Positions 12,508 through 24,005 of a DNA stretch of 64,000 nucleotides are shown here, one piece after another. Origin of the DNA: Sarocladium kiliense (lineage: Eukaryota > Ascomycota > Sordariomycetes > Hypocreales > Sarocladiaceae); the NCBI GenBank assembly GCA_030734395.1, contig JAUZTG010000007.1, forward strand, positions 372,001-436,000, given 5' to 3'. A model generated the notes under the pieces. The model was given only the letters and a program-made list of their open reading frames with translations. It did not search any database and was not told the DNA's origin. Numbering within the stretch: position 1 is the stretch's first letter; each line of letters begins with the position of its first letter. Made by a program: the position numbers and the translations under genes.

Positions 12508-13174
12508 GGCCGGTTTGTCGGGCGTTGGTGGCAGCGCATGGCCTTCTCGTCCCGATTTCGATCGAACGAGGCCTATATGCTGGCGCAGAAGCCGATCGAT
12601 GTGTTGGCGGAGGTGCTGAGGGTGGTGTTTGGGAGCCTTGCAATGGCACCGATGCGCCGGCCTGGCCGCAATGATGGGCGTACAGCACTACAGCTCCAGA
12701 CTCCAGCTCGTGCCTGAAGCCGTTAAAAGTTATGCTAGTGATGAAAATCGGGTTCGAGATCAGTTGAAGGAGCAAGACGTCGGGAGGTCGGCGTTGTGGT
12801 GGTTGAATCAGGGTTGGGCGTGGTTTGGGGTTCGCAGGTTGATGCGTTGGCAAGCGGCCGGTGGCTGCGGTCGTGTTGTAGCATTCCCGTGCACCATTGC
12901 ATATCACTCTACAGACAGCCAATGTTACTATCGTTCACAGCATTCAAACCGAGACTTCCTACGCCTATGACAAATATAGTTGTATCACAATTCCAAAATT
13001 TCTCCTCAAGGTAAATGTCATTTCTACTAGGATCGCAATGATGCCACTGCGTTGCACATGAAGCGGGGATTCTTATCGCTGTATAAATATTTGAGTATAG
13101 ATACATTCGTCTGATGATGCATAGACTTTATACACTGTTGATACAGGCCCTCACATACGAATACAACCCTCCAC
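12508..13174. other. Intergenic: PXA promoter and mss51 3' region
   Basis: About 670 bases between two minus-strand genes. An AT-richer patch at about 12950-13130 (with TATAAATATT-like sequence near 13080) lies next to the mss51 stop and probably holds its 3' UTR and terminator. The part nearer 12507 should contain the PXA gene promoter. I see no RNA gene here. Confidence 0.5.
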
Positions 13175-14810
13175 TTACGCCTCGCTCGGATTGTGCGTCG
13201 TGGTCTCGTACCTATGGGAACGTCAGCATTCATCGGGGGCTACAGTGGCACTTGGACAACGTACCTCTTTCCGCGGAACGCCCAAACACCCCAGTTACCG
13301 CAGCTCACATCTTGGGGATCCATATCGTTCAGATCCCACCTCAAACTGCGGAACGTGTTCTCGCCCGGCTCCAAGAGGACATCGAACTCGCCCTTGGAAG
13401 TCTTGTTCACCCACTCGACGTCCCGCTCCATGTCAAACTGCGTGTAGCCAGTGCTGATGATCGGCACTTTCGTTTCCAACAACAGAGGGATTGTCTCTTC
13501 CCATTCATGGCTGCTGGCAGGATGCCCCAAGCCAGGGTGGAACAGCATAAAGCAATCGAAGTACGGGTCGTAAGGAGCAAAGTGTCCTGTCTTGTGGATG
13601 GTGTGGTAGTAATCGACGATAGTGCTGATCTTCATCTTGTACCACACCCTGTCCTCAACGATGGCGCCAAAGGGGTTTGACGCCGTGCGCTCAGGAAGCG
13701 GGAACTCGTCGTCACGGTTGGCCATACTCTCAGGTCCGATCATTATAAGGTGAATTCTTGACTCTGGGAACAGATGTGCCAATTGCACCCAGACCGGCCG
13801 TGGTAGGGATGATTCTGCGCGGGCACCAAGCACAAATACGCGGACTGGCGGTGGCTCAGGCCGAAGCTGGTTCACTTTGGTTCCACGACCAGACTTGGGT
13901 GGGTGGAGGTTGTATCTCAAAGCTATCGAGGAATCAGTTGCTTCATTTGGAATATGTAGGAAATCGATCAAAACGTACCACTGAAGCTCTTCAGACCCTC
14001 CACGGTAAGCCGGCCACCAGGCTTATAAGTATAAGGACTCAGCTCGTGCAGAACGCTACCAATGGTCACAGGATACGTGAGCAGGCGAGTAATTTGCCTC
14101 ATTGAGCGATCAGAGTCCACGGCCTCGAACTCTCTCGTGTACATGAAGGTATCCCAGCTGGACATGTTCACTGCCGCTTCGTCGAGTTGCAAATCAGGCA
14201 TGTTACCCTCGTGGAACACGCGGCCGGACCTAAGATCGTGGTCGTCCTCATTGATCTGCCTGAGGGTATCGCAAATCTTCAAGTGATTCTCGTAATCGTC
14301 CATCCAGTGCTCCTTGCTGCAGTACACTGGCAAGCCGCAATCGGGACATTCGAAGTCGACATGAGCTGGGGGAAGCGTTCCCTCTTTGGCGTCCGCGTCT
14401 TCGGCCTTCGGGGCAACAGTCGGGAGTTTGGTCGCTTTATGGTCAGGGTGCGGGCAATGGGCATGTTGCCGCATGAAAGCCGCACGACGCCGGAACTCAG
14501 GAACTGGCGAGGTTGAGAAGGGGTGAAATAGATCATCCTCTTTCAGTCTGAGAGACGATTGAGGAGCCGCACCAGGTGCCACGTTCGAGCTGAAAGCAGG
14601 AGCCTCCGCCTCCCGACTTGGGTTCGACGTGAAGGTTCGGGAGTGGCCGCTCTTGTCAATAGTCTTTGTCGTTCGACGGGTGTCCCGGTTCGAGGTCGTA
14701 AGAGCTCTCCGCCATTGGACAGCAAGCCGACGCGACGCAAGCTGCCCGCGAAAGGCTGATGAGCAAGCCCCGCAGGAAGTCGAAGCTGCGCGACGCAGCA
14801 ATGGTTCCAT
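13175..14810 (-). CDS. mss51: Mss51-like mitochondrial translational activator (MYND-type zinc finger)
   Basis: Mss51 in yeast activates COX1 mRNA translation and chaperones Cox1 during cytochrome oxidase assembly in the mitochondrion. Exons on the minus strand are 14810-13979, 13922-13265 and 13211-13175, giving 508 aa. The N-terminus is rich in Arg, Ser and Ala with almost no acidic residues (about 1-60), as in a mitochondrial presequence. Zinc ligands are visible as CPHPDH (from Cys119) and CPDCGLPVYC...H...HLKIC (Cys155 to Cys180). The join SFS/ALRYNLHPP restores a family-typical segment, and the conserved GNWGVWAFRGKRYE ends the protein. The last exon is only 37 nt. The gene is divergent from rse1, with 360 bp between the start codons. 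Confidence 0.9.
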
Positions 14811-15170
14811 GGTTGCGGCTGGATCGGCAGAGCTGGTGGTAATAGACCAGGCCCTGGAAGTTGTACGTTGGACAGGCGTGGGATTATTTTTGGGGAGCTC
14901 AGGCCATCAATAGCAGCCCACCACTGTCGGTCCCCATTTGGCAAAGCGCGGCTGCGGTGCAGGTTCTCTGTGTGCGGGTCACGGTGCGCAAAATCATTGA
15001 CCCATTCCGTCAAAGCTCACCACCAAAGTTTTGAAGAGCAAAGCTCTGGCGAAGTGGGAGCTGGAGCTTCACAACAACAATTTCAGGCTGACAGCACACT
15101 ACAGAGCAGACGCTCGCACGCCTCTCCTCCCGTTGTAGCCGCGCAGGCTGAGCTGCGTCAAGCCGCGAAC
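14811..15170. promoter_or_regulatory. Shared divergent promoter of mss51 and rse1
   Basis: The 360 bases between the two start codons must hold both 5' leaders and promoters, so the pair probably share a bidirectional promoter. I see no TATA box. The position is certain from the two gene models; the regulatory role is inferred. Confidence 0.6.
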
Positions 15171-18100
15171 ATGGCGACCACTTCCAACATGTTCATGTAC
15201 TCGCTGACGATCCAGCCCCCCAGCAATGTCGTCTCAGCAGTCCTCGGCCAGTTCGCAGGCACCAAGGAGCAGCTCATCGCTACAGCGTCAGGGTCGCATC
15301 TGTCTCTCCTGCGTCCTGATCCATCCCAGGGCAAGGTGGTCACCCTCTTATCACACGATGTCTTCGGCATTATCCGATCGCTGGCCGCCTTCAGGCTGGC
15401 TGGCAGCAACAAAGGTGAGTCCATGCCAACACTCTTGCGTTAGGTCACTTAGTGACATTGAAGCAAGCGTCGACCCCTAGGCCAGCAGTCCGAGCGGTGC
15501 GACCTCTTTGCGACCCTCTGGAGAAGTCATTGCTGACGCGTTGATGTTAGACTACCTGATCCTTGCGACCGATGCAGGGCGAATCGCTATCGTCGAATAT
15601 CTGCCAGCCAAGAACCGTTTTTCGCGACTGCATCTTGAGACGTTTGGCAAATCAGGAATCAGAAGGGTTGTTCCTGGCGAATACTTGGCATGTGATCCAA
15701 AAGGTCGCGCGTGTCTGATCGCCTCAATCGAGAAGAACAAGCTTGTCTATGTCCTGAACCGAAATTCACAGGCTCAGCTTACTATCTCCTCACCTCTGGA
15801 GGCCCATAAGCCAAATGTTCTCGTGGTTGCAATGGTCGCTCTCGACGTCGGCTATGCAAACCCTGTCTTTGCCGCCCTGGAGATTGACTATTCCGAAGTC
15901 GACCAAGACTCTACAGGGCAGGCTTTGGAGGAGCTAGAGACACAATTGGTATACTATGAGCTGGATCTTGGTCTTAACCACGTTGTTCGCAAGTGGTCAG
16001 AACCCGTTGATCCTACCGCATCGATGCTGTTCCAGGTCCCAGGCGGCAACGATGGACCCAGCGGAGTCCTTGTCTGTGGAGAAGAGAACATCACCTACTG
16101 GCATGCAAACCAAGATGCCTACCGGGTTGCTATTCCCAGACGGAAGGGCGCCACCGAGGACCCATCGAGAAAACGTACTATCGTCTCAGGTGTCATGCAC
16201 AAGCTGAAAGGCAGCGCTGGCGCCTTCTTTTTTCTTCTCCAAACCGAGGATGGTGACCTTTTCAAGTTGACTATAGACATGGTCGAAGATGAAGAAGGCA
16301 ACCCAACTGGAGAGGTGAAGCGGATGAAGATCAAGTACTTCGACACTGTTCCAGTGGCCTCCAGCCTCTGCATCCTGAAGAGCGGTTTCCTTTACGTTGC
16401 CAGCCAGTTTGGCAACTACGCTTTCTACCAGTTTGAGAAGCTGGGTGACGACGATGATGAATTGGAGTTCACCAGTGATCAGTTTCCCACTGATCCTAAG
16501 GCGTCTTATGACCCTGTCTACTTCTATCCTCGCACTGCCGAGAACTTGGCGCTTGTCGATAACCTCCCGGCGATGAACCCTCTTACGGACTGCAAGGTTG
16601 CCAACGTGACAGGCGAGGATGCTCCCCAAATATTCACAGTCTGTGGCGATGGTGCACGGAGTACATTCAGAATGTTGAAGCATGGCCTTGAGGTGAACGA
16701 GATTGTCGCCTCTGAGTTGCCTGGCATTCCTTCTGCGGTCTGGACCTTGAAGCTCAACCGTGAAGAAAGGTACGATGCTTACATTGTGCTTTCCTTCACA
16801 AACGGGACCCTGGTTCTGAGTATTGGTGAGACGGTCGAGGAAGTTAGCGACTCAGGATTCCTCACAAGCGTACCTACACTGGCTGCGCAGCTCTTAGGAG
16901 ATGACGGCTTGATCCAAGTTCACCCCAAGGGTATTCGCCATATTCGCAACGGTGCCGTCAACGAATGGGCTGCGCCGCAGCATCGATCGATCGTGGCGGC
17001 TTCTACCAACGCTCATCAGGTCGCAATCGCTTTGAGCTCAGGCGAGATTGTCTACTTCGAGATGGACTCCGATGGCTCATTAGCTGAGTACGATGAGAAG
17101 AAAGAAATGTTTGGAACCGTCACATGCCTGAGCCTCGGAGAAGTTCCGGAGGGCAGGGTTCGCAGTTCTTTCCTAGCTGTGGGATGTGACGACTGCACTG
17201 TTCGCGTTCTGAGCCTGGATGACGACTCGAGACTCGAGAACAAATCTGTACAAGCATTGACGGCTGCGCCAACCGCGTTGGCCATCATTGCCATGGAAGA
17301 CTCCTCATCTGGAGGCTCCACATTATATCTTCATATTGGCCTTCATTCTGGCGTCTACCTACGGACAGTCTTGGACGAGGTCACTGGCGAGCTGACCGAT
17401 ACAAGACAAAAGTTTCTTGGCCCCAAGGAAGTAAGGCTCTTCCAGGTCACTGTTGAAGGAAAGACCTGTGTTCTCGCACTCAGCTCTCGCCCCTGGCTGG
17501 GCTATGCCGACCCTATCACCAAAGGCTTCGTTGTGACGCCGCTGAACTACGTTGACTTGGAATGGGGCTGGAACTTCAGCAGTGAGCAATGTGAGGAGGG
17601 TGTCGTTGGCATTCAAGGACAGTCATTACGGTACGTGCCTCTTCTCCCTTTCCTTTTTGCGTTGCATATGATGAGAAATTGGATCCTACGCCCAAAGGGC
17701 AGTGAGGTTTTACGCATTTATTTTCCAATTGTTCCTACTGAAGCACTTTCATTCCACAAGCACTCTCTGAACGTCGTTTCAAGAACCATGCTAACGAAAC
17801 AGAATCTTCGCAATCGACCGGCTTGGCGATACCCTGATCCAAAAGTCAATACCCCTCACATATACCCCCAAAAAGCTTCTGAAGCACCCCGAACACCCTA
17901 TATTCTACACTATCGAAGCCGACTATAACACCCTACCACCGGAGTTGCGAGCACAGCTCCTTGCTGACCCCAATGTGGTCAACGGCGATTCACAAGTTTT
18001 ACCCCCTGAGGACTTTGGTTATCCGCGTGGCAATAGACGATGGGCGTCATGCATCAATGTTATTGACCCCTTGTCAGAAGAAGGCCAAGCACTGCAACGG

Positions 18101-19168
18101 ATTGATCTAGACAACAATGAAGCCGCTGTCAGTGTTGCTATTGTGCCTTTCACCAGCCAAGATAGCGAGAGCTTCTTGGTTGTTGGTACTGGTAAGGATA
18201 TCGTTGTCAACCCCCGAAGCTCGTCGGAAGGCTACATCTACATTTATCGATTCTTGGAAGACGGTAGAGGACTCGATTTTATTCACAAGACCAAGATCGA
18301 GGAGCCACCAATGGCGATGATACCCTTCCAGGGAAAGCTGCTCGCCGGCATTGGCAAAACCTTAAGGGTCTATGATTTGGGAATGCGGCAAATGCTGCGC
18401 AAGGCGCAGGCGGAAGTTGCACCTCAGCAAATCATCACCCTCAATACTCAAGGCAATCGTATCGTCGTTGGCGACGTCCAGCAAGGTATGACATACGTTG
18501 CATACAAGCCTGCAACCAACAAGCTTATCCCTTTTGTGGACGATGCGATTGCAAGATGGACGACGTGCGCAACCATGGTGGATTACGAATCTGTTGCAGG
18601 AGGCGACAAGTTTGGTAACATGTTCCTTGTGCGGTGTCCACCCAAGGCCAGTGAGGAGGCTGATGAGGAGTCTGCGGGTCTGCACTTGATTAACGCTCGG
18701 GACTACCTTCACGGCACCCCTCATCGACTCAACCTTATGTGCCATTACTATACTCAGGACATCCCCACAAGCATCGCGAAGACCAACCTGGTCGTCGGAG
18801 GTCAGGACGTTCTCTTATGGAGCGGCATCATGGGCACCATCGGCGTGTTCATCCCCTTCATCAGCAGAGAGGATGCCGACTTCTTCCAGAGCCTCGAGCA
18901 ACACATGCGAACAGAGGACCCGCCTCTGGCAGGACGTGACCACCTCTTATACCGTGGTTACTACGCACCAGTCAAGGGAGCCATCGATGGCGACCTTTGC
19001 GAGAGATTTACCCTGCTGCCGAATGATAAGAAGCAGATGATTGCTGGCGAGTTGGATAGGTCGGTTCGTGAGATTGAGAGGAAGATCTCCGTAAGTTTTC
19101 CGAAGTGCCCAGTAGATGATCCTTGCTAATCTGAACGACAGGATATCCGAACTCGCTCAGCCTTCTAA
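15171..19168 (+). CDS. rse1: Pre-mRNA-splicing factor Rse1 (SF3b130/SF3B3 family)
   Basis: Large beta-propeller subunit of SF3b in the U2 snRNP; it supports branch-site recognition during spliceosome assembly in the nucleus. Exons are 15171-15414, 15551-17630, 17803-19090 and 19142-19168, giving 1,212 aa, the usual length for the family. The N-terminus (MFMYSLTIQPP) and the joins GSNK/DYLILATD, QSLR/IFAIDRLGDTLIQ and EIERKIS/DIRTRSAF are continuous family sequence. The three propellers occupy most of the protein and the C-terminal CPSF-A domain is present (GKTLRVYDLG, FPSK-like helices, LLPNDKKQMI). The last coding exon is only 27 nt, after a 51-bp intron. The second intron has a CTAAC branch site near its end. 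Confidence 0.95.
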
Positions 19169-19364
19169 TGATGATATCTTGCATGAATGGAATGATGAAG
19201 GGTATTTGGTGTATGTATAGTACAGGCTATGTGCCCTCCAGGGAAAGGGCAGGCGTTAATGTACAAAGCGAGAAGCTTTCGGCGTTTGAAAGATGGTATC
19301 TCTATCCCAATGAATAACTGCATGTGATGCTTCCAAGGATGTTCCTCAAACGGATCCTTTACCT

Positions 19365-20200
19365 TCAACCAAACAGGCCACGGCCTCTTCGGCTGCTGTT
19401 GCCGCCTGGTGATTTGGATGGACCACCTGGGTGCGACTGCTCCCACTCCTCATCGCTAAGGTACGCCTCCGTGGCAACATCGAGATCATAGTCGTGCTGC
19501 TCCAGATACAGTACCGCGACATCGTAGTCATGAATCTTACAGGACGTCATGAATCTTCGGATCTTAGCCTTCCTCAACTCTTCCTCCTCGCCATCTACTG
19601 GCTGTGGCGAAAGGCTGACTCCTCCTTTATAGAACTCCCCAGGGATCAAGACTGTCTTCCGCCCAAGCAAGAGGTGGTCGCTGTTGATATTGTTGGCCCG
19701 TCGGAGAGCCGCGGTCGGGACACCGTATCGGAGGGAGAGGGAGGCGATGCTATCATGTTCGTGGTTGAGGAAGTGGAGGGTATCGTCGGCTGGTTTCTCA
19801 GCTTCGGCCAGTGCGGCCTTCTCGTCATCGACGGGAGTTTGGCTTGTTGAAGTCGCAGCGTAAGGAGGTGGTGCTACTGATGACTGTATCGTCGAGGTAC
19901 GCGACGAGGGCACGGCGGCATAAGCGGGTGGCTTCTTGAGGCCTTGTGGTAACGATGATGGCATGGTAGATATCTGGCAGAACGGGCAGTATCCCGCGAA
20001 CCTGCTATTCTTCTGTTGCACAATATTATCTCAGTACTCAAAGAGCATTCTAGCTGGAACTACAGAGGCCATACGTGTATGCATTCTCCGCAGATGACTC
20101 TTGAGCAACACGGCACTCTGCGGTCCTCGGGGATCGCCTTGTCTTGGGTATAGGGTGGCGCTGAGGACAAGACCCTGGCGCAAGTACAGCAAGTCTCCAT
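19365..20200 (-). CDS. RING-like zinc-binding, LysM and UBA-like protein
   Basis: Two exons on the minus strand, 20200-20075 (42 codons) and 20012-19365, give 257 aa. Translating only the second exon would miss the N-terminus. With exon 1 the protein starts METCCTCARV and carries Cys pairs at 4/7, 37/40 and 51/54 plus Cys31/32 and His42, a RING-like or treble-clef arrangement. A proline-rich linker follows, then one LysM at about 119-168 (from HDSIASLSLRYGV to VLIPGEF) and a helical UBA/CUE-like segment at about 189-232 (DYDLDVATEAYL), ending Gly/Ser/Arg-rich. There is no signal peptide or transmembrane segment, so this LysM should act inside the cell, unlike secreted LysM effectors. A role linked to ubiquitin is only an inference from the two ends. 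Convergent with rse1 (196 bp). Confidence 0.85.
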
Positions 20201-20703
20201 GTTGGTTAGTCTGGTCAAGATGGGCAAAGGAGAGTGCGTGATCGAAGTACAGCTTGGTAAGGGTTAGGAATCGCGAAAGGACATAGATGCTGTTGCTCGG
20301 AGTTAACGCGGCGAGTGGTGGTGGTTGGCAAATGGAACAGTACATACGGTAAGGTATGCATCTAGAGGCACCAATCACGTCATGGAGTCCGAGGTCGCCA
20401 ACCGCCGCCACTGAACAGGCCGCGGACGAAGCTTCTTTGGATGTTCCAATAGACGAACACCCTATTGGCTCTGCGTTTATAATCTGGAACTCATTCGCTG
20501 TTTTGCTGAGTTTTCTATTGGAGTAGGATTCCTGTCTACATACCGAGAGGTAATGTCGACGCGATGAGTATGGATGAGGCTTATCGATAAGGGCGTAGTC
20601 CAGTTGTTTCGCTCGCGATGTCTTCGCATCTACCCTTCTACTTCCCTCCGTGCCACCCACCAGTCGCTCTTTGCAGCCTAACGTGCGAAAACCTGGGACC
20701 GCG
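20201..20703. promoter_or_regulatory. Divergent promoter region, LysM and NSRP1-like genes
   Basis: 503 bases separate the two start codons. They must hold both promoters and leaders. No TATA box or clear site is visible to me. Confidence 0.5.
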
Positions 20704-21912
20704 ATGAGCAAACCAATAGCTTTCGGGCTCAACTTAGCCAAGAAGCCAACCGCAGGCAAGCCCGCTCCGCCAAAAAGGAAACCCGTCTTCGGCGGCAACG
20801 ATGATTCCGACGACGAGGGCAATGCGCTGGGCGGTGCGAAGGTCGAAACCATCAGCGGCGATCTTGGCGATCTTATAACTACAGATGCTCCGCCACAAGA
20901 GACTAAAAAAGCGGCAAAGAACAAGAATGGTCCTCCGACGCAACCTCCCAAGCTCAAGTCGAAAACACAGCCGAACGCCATGTTCGGAGACCTCTCGAGC
21001 TCGCTCGCCTCCAAGAAGAATGCCGAAGCTGCCGCTGAGCTGGATGCCAGTGTTTACGAGTACGACGGTGTCTACGACTCGCTCAAACATAAGAAACATG
21101 TCACCGAGGTGGACAAGGAGCGCAAGCCGAAGTACATGCGCAACCTGATGCAAGCAGCTGAAGTTCGCAAGCGAGACGCACTGATCGCGGAAGAGAAGAA
21201 GATTGCGAGAGAGCGCGAAGCCGAAGGCGAGGAGTACGCGGGCACGGAAAAGTTTGTCACCGAAGCGTATAAGAAGCAGCAGGAAGAAAATAAGCGGATC
21301 GAGGAAGAGGAGAGGAAGCGAGAAGAGGAAGAGGCTAAGAAGAACAAGACAGGTGGCATGCAGGCTTTCTACAGGAACATGCTAAACAAGGACGAGGAGA
21401 GGCATGCTGAGGTCATGAAGGCCGCCGAGGGCATTGGCCAGGATGGCACACCCATGGAAGCTACGGAAGGTGATGATGCAGAGGAAGACAAACCGGAGGC
21501 GGAGCGAATACGAGAGCTCAATGAGAAGGGAGCAGAAATCGCCGTCAATGACGACGGTGAGGTCGTCGACAAACGGCAACTTCTCAAAGGTGGTCTCAAC
21601 GTCGCCGCATCCACCAAGAAGAAAGCCGAAGCCGCCAAGGAAGAAGCAGAAAGATACACAGCCGAGCGTCAGAATAACCAAAGAACAGGCGCACAATTCG
21701 GCAAGAGACAAGCGCAGCGTGAGAGGCAGTCTCGCATGCTGGCAGAGCAGCTCGAGGAATCATTGAAGCGGACGCGGGATGAGGAGGCGGCGGAGCGGAT
21801 GGAGATTGAGAGGCGGAATAAGAGTCAGAAGACGGAGGGGGAGATTTCCAGTGCGAAGGAGAGGTATTTGGCGAGAAAGAGGGCGGCGGAGGCGGAGAAG
21901 AACAAATCGTAA
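20704..21912 (+). CDS. NSRP1-like (DUF2040) nuclear speckle splicing regulator homologue
   Basis: A single-exon gene of 402 aa. The start at 20704 (MSKPIAFGLNL) is preferred over the in-frame ATG at 20650 because it begins the family-typical basic leader, followed by KPVFGG and an acidic DDSDDE patch. The DUF2040/NSRP1 N-terminal domain follows with YEYDGVYDSLK, then KYMRNLMQAAEVRKRD, and a long Glu/Lys/Arg coiled coil (about 150-240 and 320-400). Human NSRP1 (CCDC55) is a nuclear speckle protein that affects splice-site choice; a nuclear RNA-processing role here is inferred from family. Repeated KK/RKR patches would serve nuclear import. Divergent from the LysM gene, convergent with the CorA-like gene (227 bp). 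Confidence 0.85.
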   Translation: MSKPIAFGLNLAKKPTAGKPAPPKRKPVFGGNDDSDDEGNALGGAKVETISGDLGDLITTDAPPQETKKAAKNKNGPPTQPPKLKSKTQPNAMFGDLSSSLASKKNAEAAAELDASVYEYDGVYDSLKHKKHVTEVDKERKPKYMRNLMQAAEVRKRDALIAEEKKIAREREAEGEEYAGTEKFVTEAYKKQQEENKRIEEEERKREEEEAKKNKTGGMQAFYRNMLNKDEERHAEVMKAAEGIGQDGTPMEATEGDDAEEDKPEAERIRELNEKGAEIAVNDDGEVVDKRQLLKGGLNVAASTKKKAEAAKEEAERYTAERQNNQRTGAQFGKRQAQRERQSRMLAEQLEESLKRTRDEEAAERMEIERRNKSQKTEGEISSAKERYLARKRAAEAEKNKS

Positions 21913-22139
21913 GGAGGTGTGTAGAAATTGGAATAGAAACATGATACCCATACGCTAGCAGAAGATTGCGTGAATGAGCAACAGAACGAATTTGAGAAGC
22001 TGTATCGTTACCATTTTTTCGAGACTGTTTCGCGTCTAGTCGCATCCTGTAAGTCATTAATCGTAACCTTCATTTCCAAAGAGTTCCAGCGACCATCACC
22101 AACCCCATCGTCCGACCTACCCATCAACCATCCAATTCC

Positions 22140-24005
22140 CTAAGCTTTCACCGGCGACGTTACAGTATTCCAAGTATGAGCCTTACTCATCGTCCTCTTT
22201 CTCAAATGGAACATGATGTCCTTCTCCATCTTATCGATATTCTTCTCCAGATCCGCGTCTTCGCGCATGTATTGCGCCTCTCGGCGACGGTCGAACCACA
22301 GCCAGATGGCGACGATGCCGGCTGTGATGGGGATGGTACAGGCGAAGTAGATCCAGAGAGTGACCGCGACGGGTTGCGCATCTGTGTGTGTTAATAACAA
22401 GTTCTTGGTATAAGATCGACAAACAGATTGTAAATGTAGGAGAGAAAGAAAGCGCAGTAGACTCACCGTCTTCGAAGTTGAAGAAGGACATGCCAAAAAC
22501 AGAGGCTAGGAGATTGCCGGGGAGAAAGATTGCTCCGAGCAAGGATATTGTCTTCATTGCTGTGCTATCCCGCTTGCTGGCATGGGCAATACGTCTCTGC
22601 TCTCCCGCAATCTCGAGGTTCAGCCGGGCCTCACGCTGACCCATGATGTTGTACAACTGTTCGTCCGTCCATTAGTACAGCACAGAAGCCCGGTGATCAA
22701 GGGATAACTTACGGCTTCTCTCTGAACCTTCAGTCTTTCGAGCGTCGTGTGGATGTAACTCTCCAACCCATGCAACTTGCACTTATAGAAGTCCATCCTC
22801 GAAAGCATACTCTTGTGCAACTGCTCCACCATCTTGTCCTGCCTGTCCACCACCTCCTTGAACTCCTCCACCTCTTCATTCTTTTTGAACATCCCCCTCT
22901 TACTCCAAAACATCTGCATGCCCTTCTCCATCTCTCTCGTTAGCGCCAAAAACGCCTTCGGGCTCTTCCACATCACATGTCCATGACACTCCACCAAGTC
23001 CCTACTCAGCCCATCAATCTCAAGCAGGCCATCCTGGAAGTACTGCTCTGTCTCTTCCACCTCGTTCCTCAGACTCACCGCATTCTCCAACCTGCGGAGC
23101 CAGTCGCGGGCTTCGCGCTGTTTCTTGTCGTTGTCTGGGCTGAGGTCGTAGGAGAGGATGATGGTGGGGAGGAGTAGTGGATGTGCAATCTCTCCGGAGG
23201 AGGCACAGGCTTTGAGGTGCTCAAGGGCACGTACGATGTCAGAAGAGGTGGTGCCTTTCAGATAGCCGGTTGTAAGTCTGGTCCGGAATGAGTAAGACAG
23301 CATCATCTCCCAACCTCGGGTTTTGCCTTTCTTGCGAACATCTGATTTGCGGTGGATAATTTCTACAAACCTGTCATCAGCTTTGAGTCGAATAAGGCGA
23401 TAGAACTGCAACTTACGCAGATGAGGATCCTCATCATTGCCGTCGTACATGCACCAAAAGAAAGGGCCAACCACAGCTGACGTCTCAATTCCTCTCATGG
23501 GAAGTCTCATCGTCCGGACCATGGCGTCGTATGAGTCCTTGGGTAGGGAAATCGTCCTCGGCGAGAACGTGTTATTGTCCTTGGCATTGAATTGAACCCT
23601 AGATAGTCAATAATGAGCATGTTTCGATCGATAATCACATCAAGCGGGAAACAGGTTTACTCACACAAGTCTCACTCCACTCAGCAGCCTCGCCTTATGA
23701 TCCGGCGGTTCGAAGGCTCCCTAGGAAGACCATTAGCGCCTCGACTGATCGTTGCTTTCACTCCAGATGGTACATACCCTCCTATGAAGGAAGTTCCCAA
23801 ACTCATCAGGTGTCAATGGATGCTCCTCGCACGAGTTGTACGACGGATCCTGCCTCAGGATTGATTAGAACTTCAATTCCCTCAATTTCGTTCTGCCGAT
23901 GCCATCAACCATACTCACCGTGTAATTGAACATCTCGACATAGCTAGTCGCCTCATGAACCGTCCGACATTCGTCTAAGTGCAAGCGGAACATATAGTCA
24001 TCCAT
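22140..24005 (-). CDS. CorA-like membrane transporter
   Basis: Seven exons on the minus strand: 24005-23919, 23849-23778, 23720-23665, 23598-23417, 23362-22713, 22656-22467 and 22381-22140, giving 492 aa with every phase closing. The N-terminal two thirds are soluble (KSDVRKKGKTRGWEMML, then long helices with MEKGMQMFWSKRG and LHGLESYIHTTLERLK). Two transmembrane segments lie at the C-terminus: about 386-408, ending in FGMSFF, and about 418-441 (LWIYFACTIPITAG...). This is the CorA layout, but the usual GMN selectivity-loop motif is GMS (404-406). The protein belongs to the divergent fungal CorA-like group, so magnesium transport is possible, not shown. The small 5' exons (87, 72 and 56 nt) are the least certain, as is the start codon. 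Confidence 0.78.

Noticed and set aside
12745..12775. tRNA B-box-like GGTTCGAG
   Set aside because: No A-box at the right distance and no acceptor or anticodon stem could be drawn.
20031..21014. 327-codon minus-strand open frame over the NSRP1-like gene
   Set aside because: It is antisense to a clear coding gene. Its left end overlaps the real first exon of the LysM gene, but in a different reading frame.
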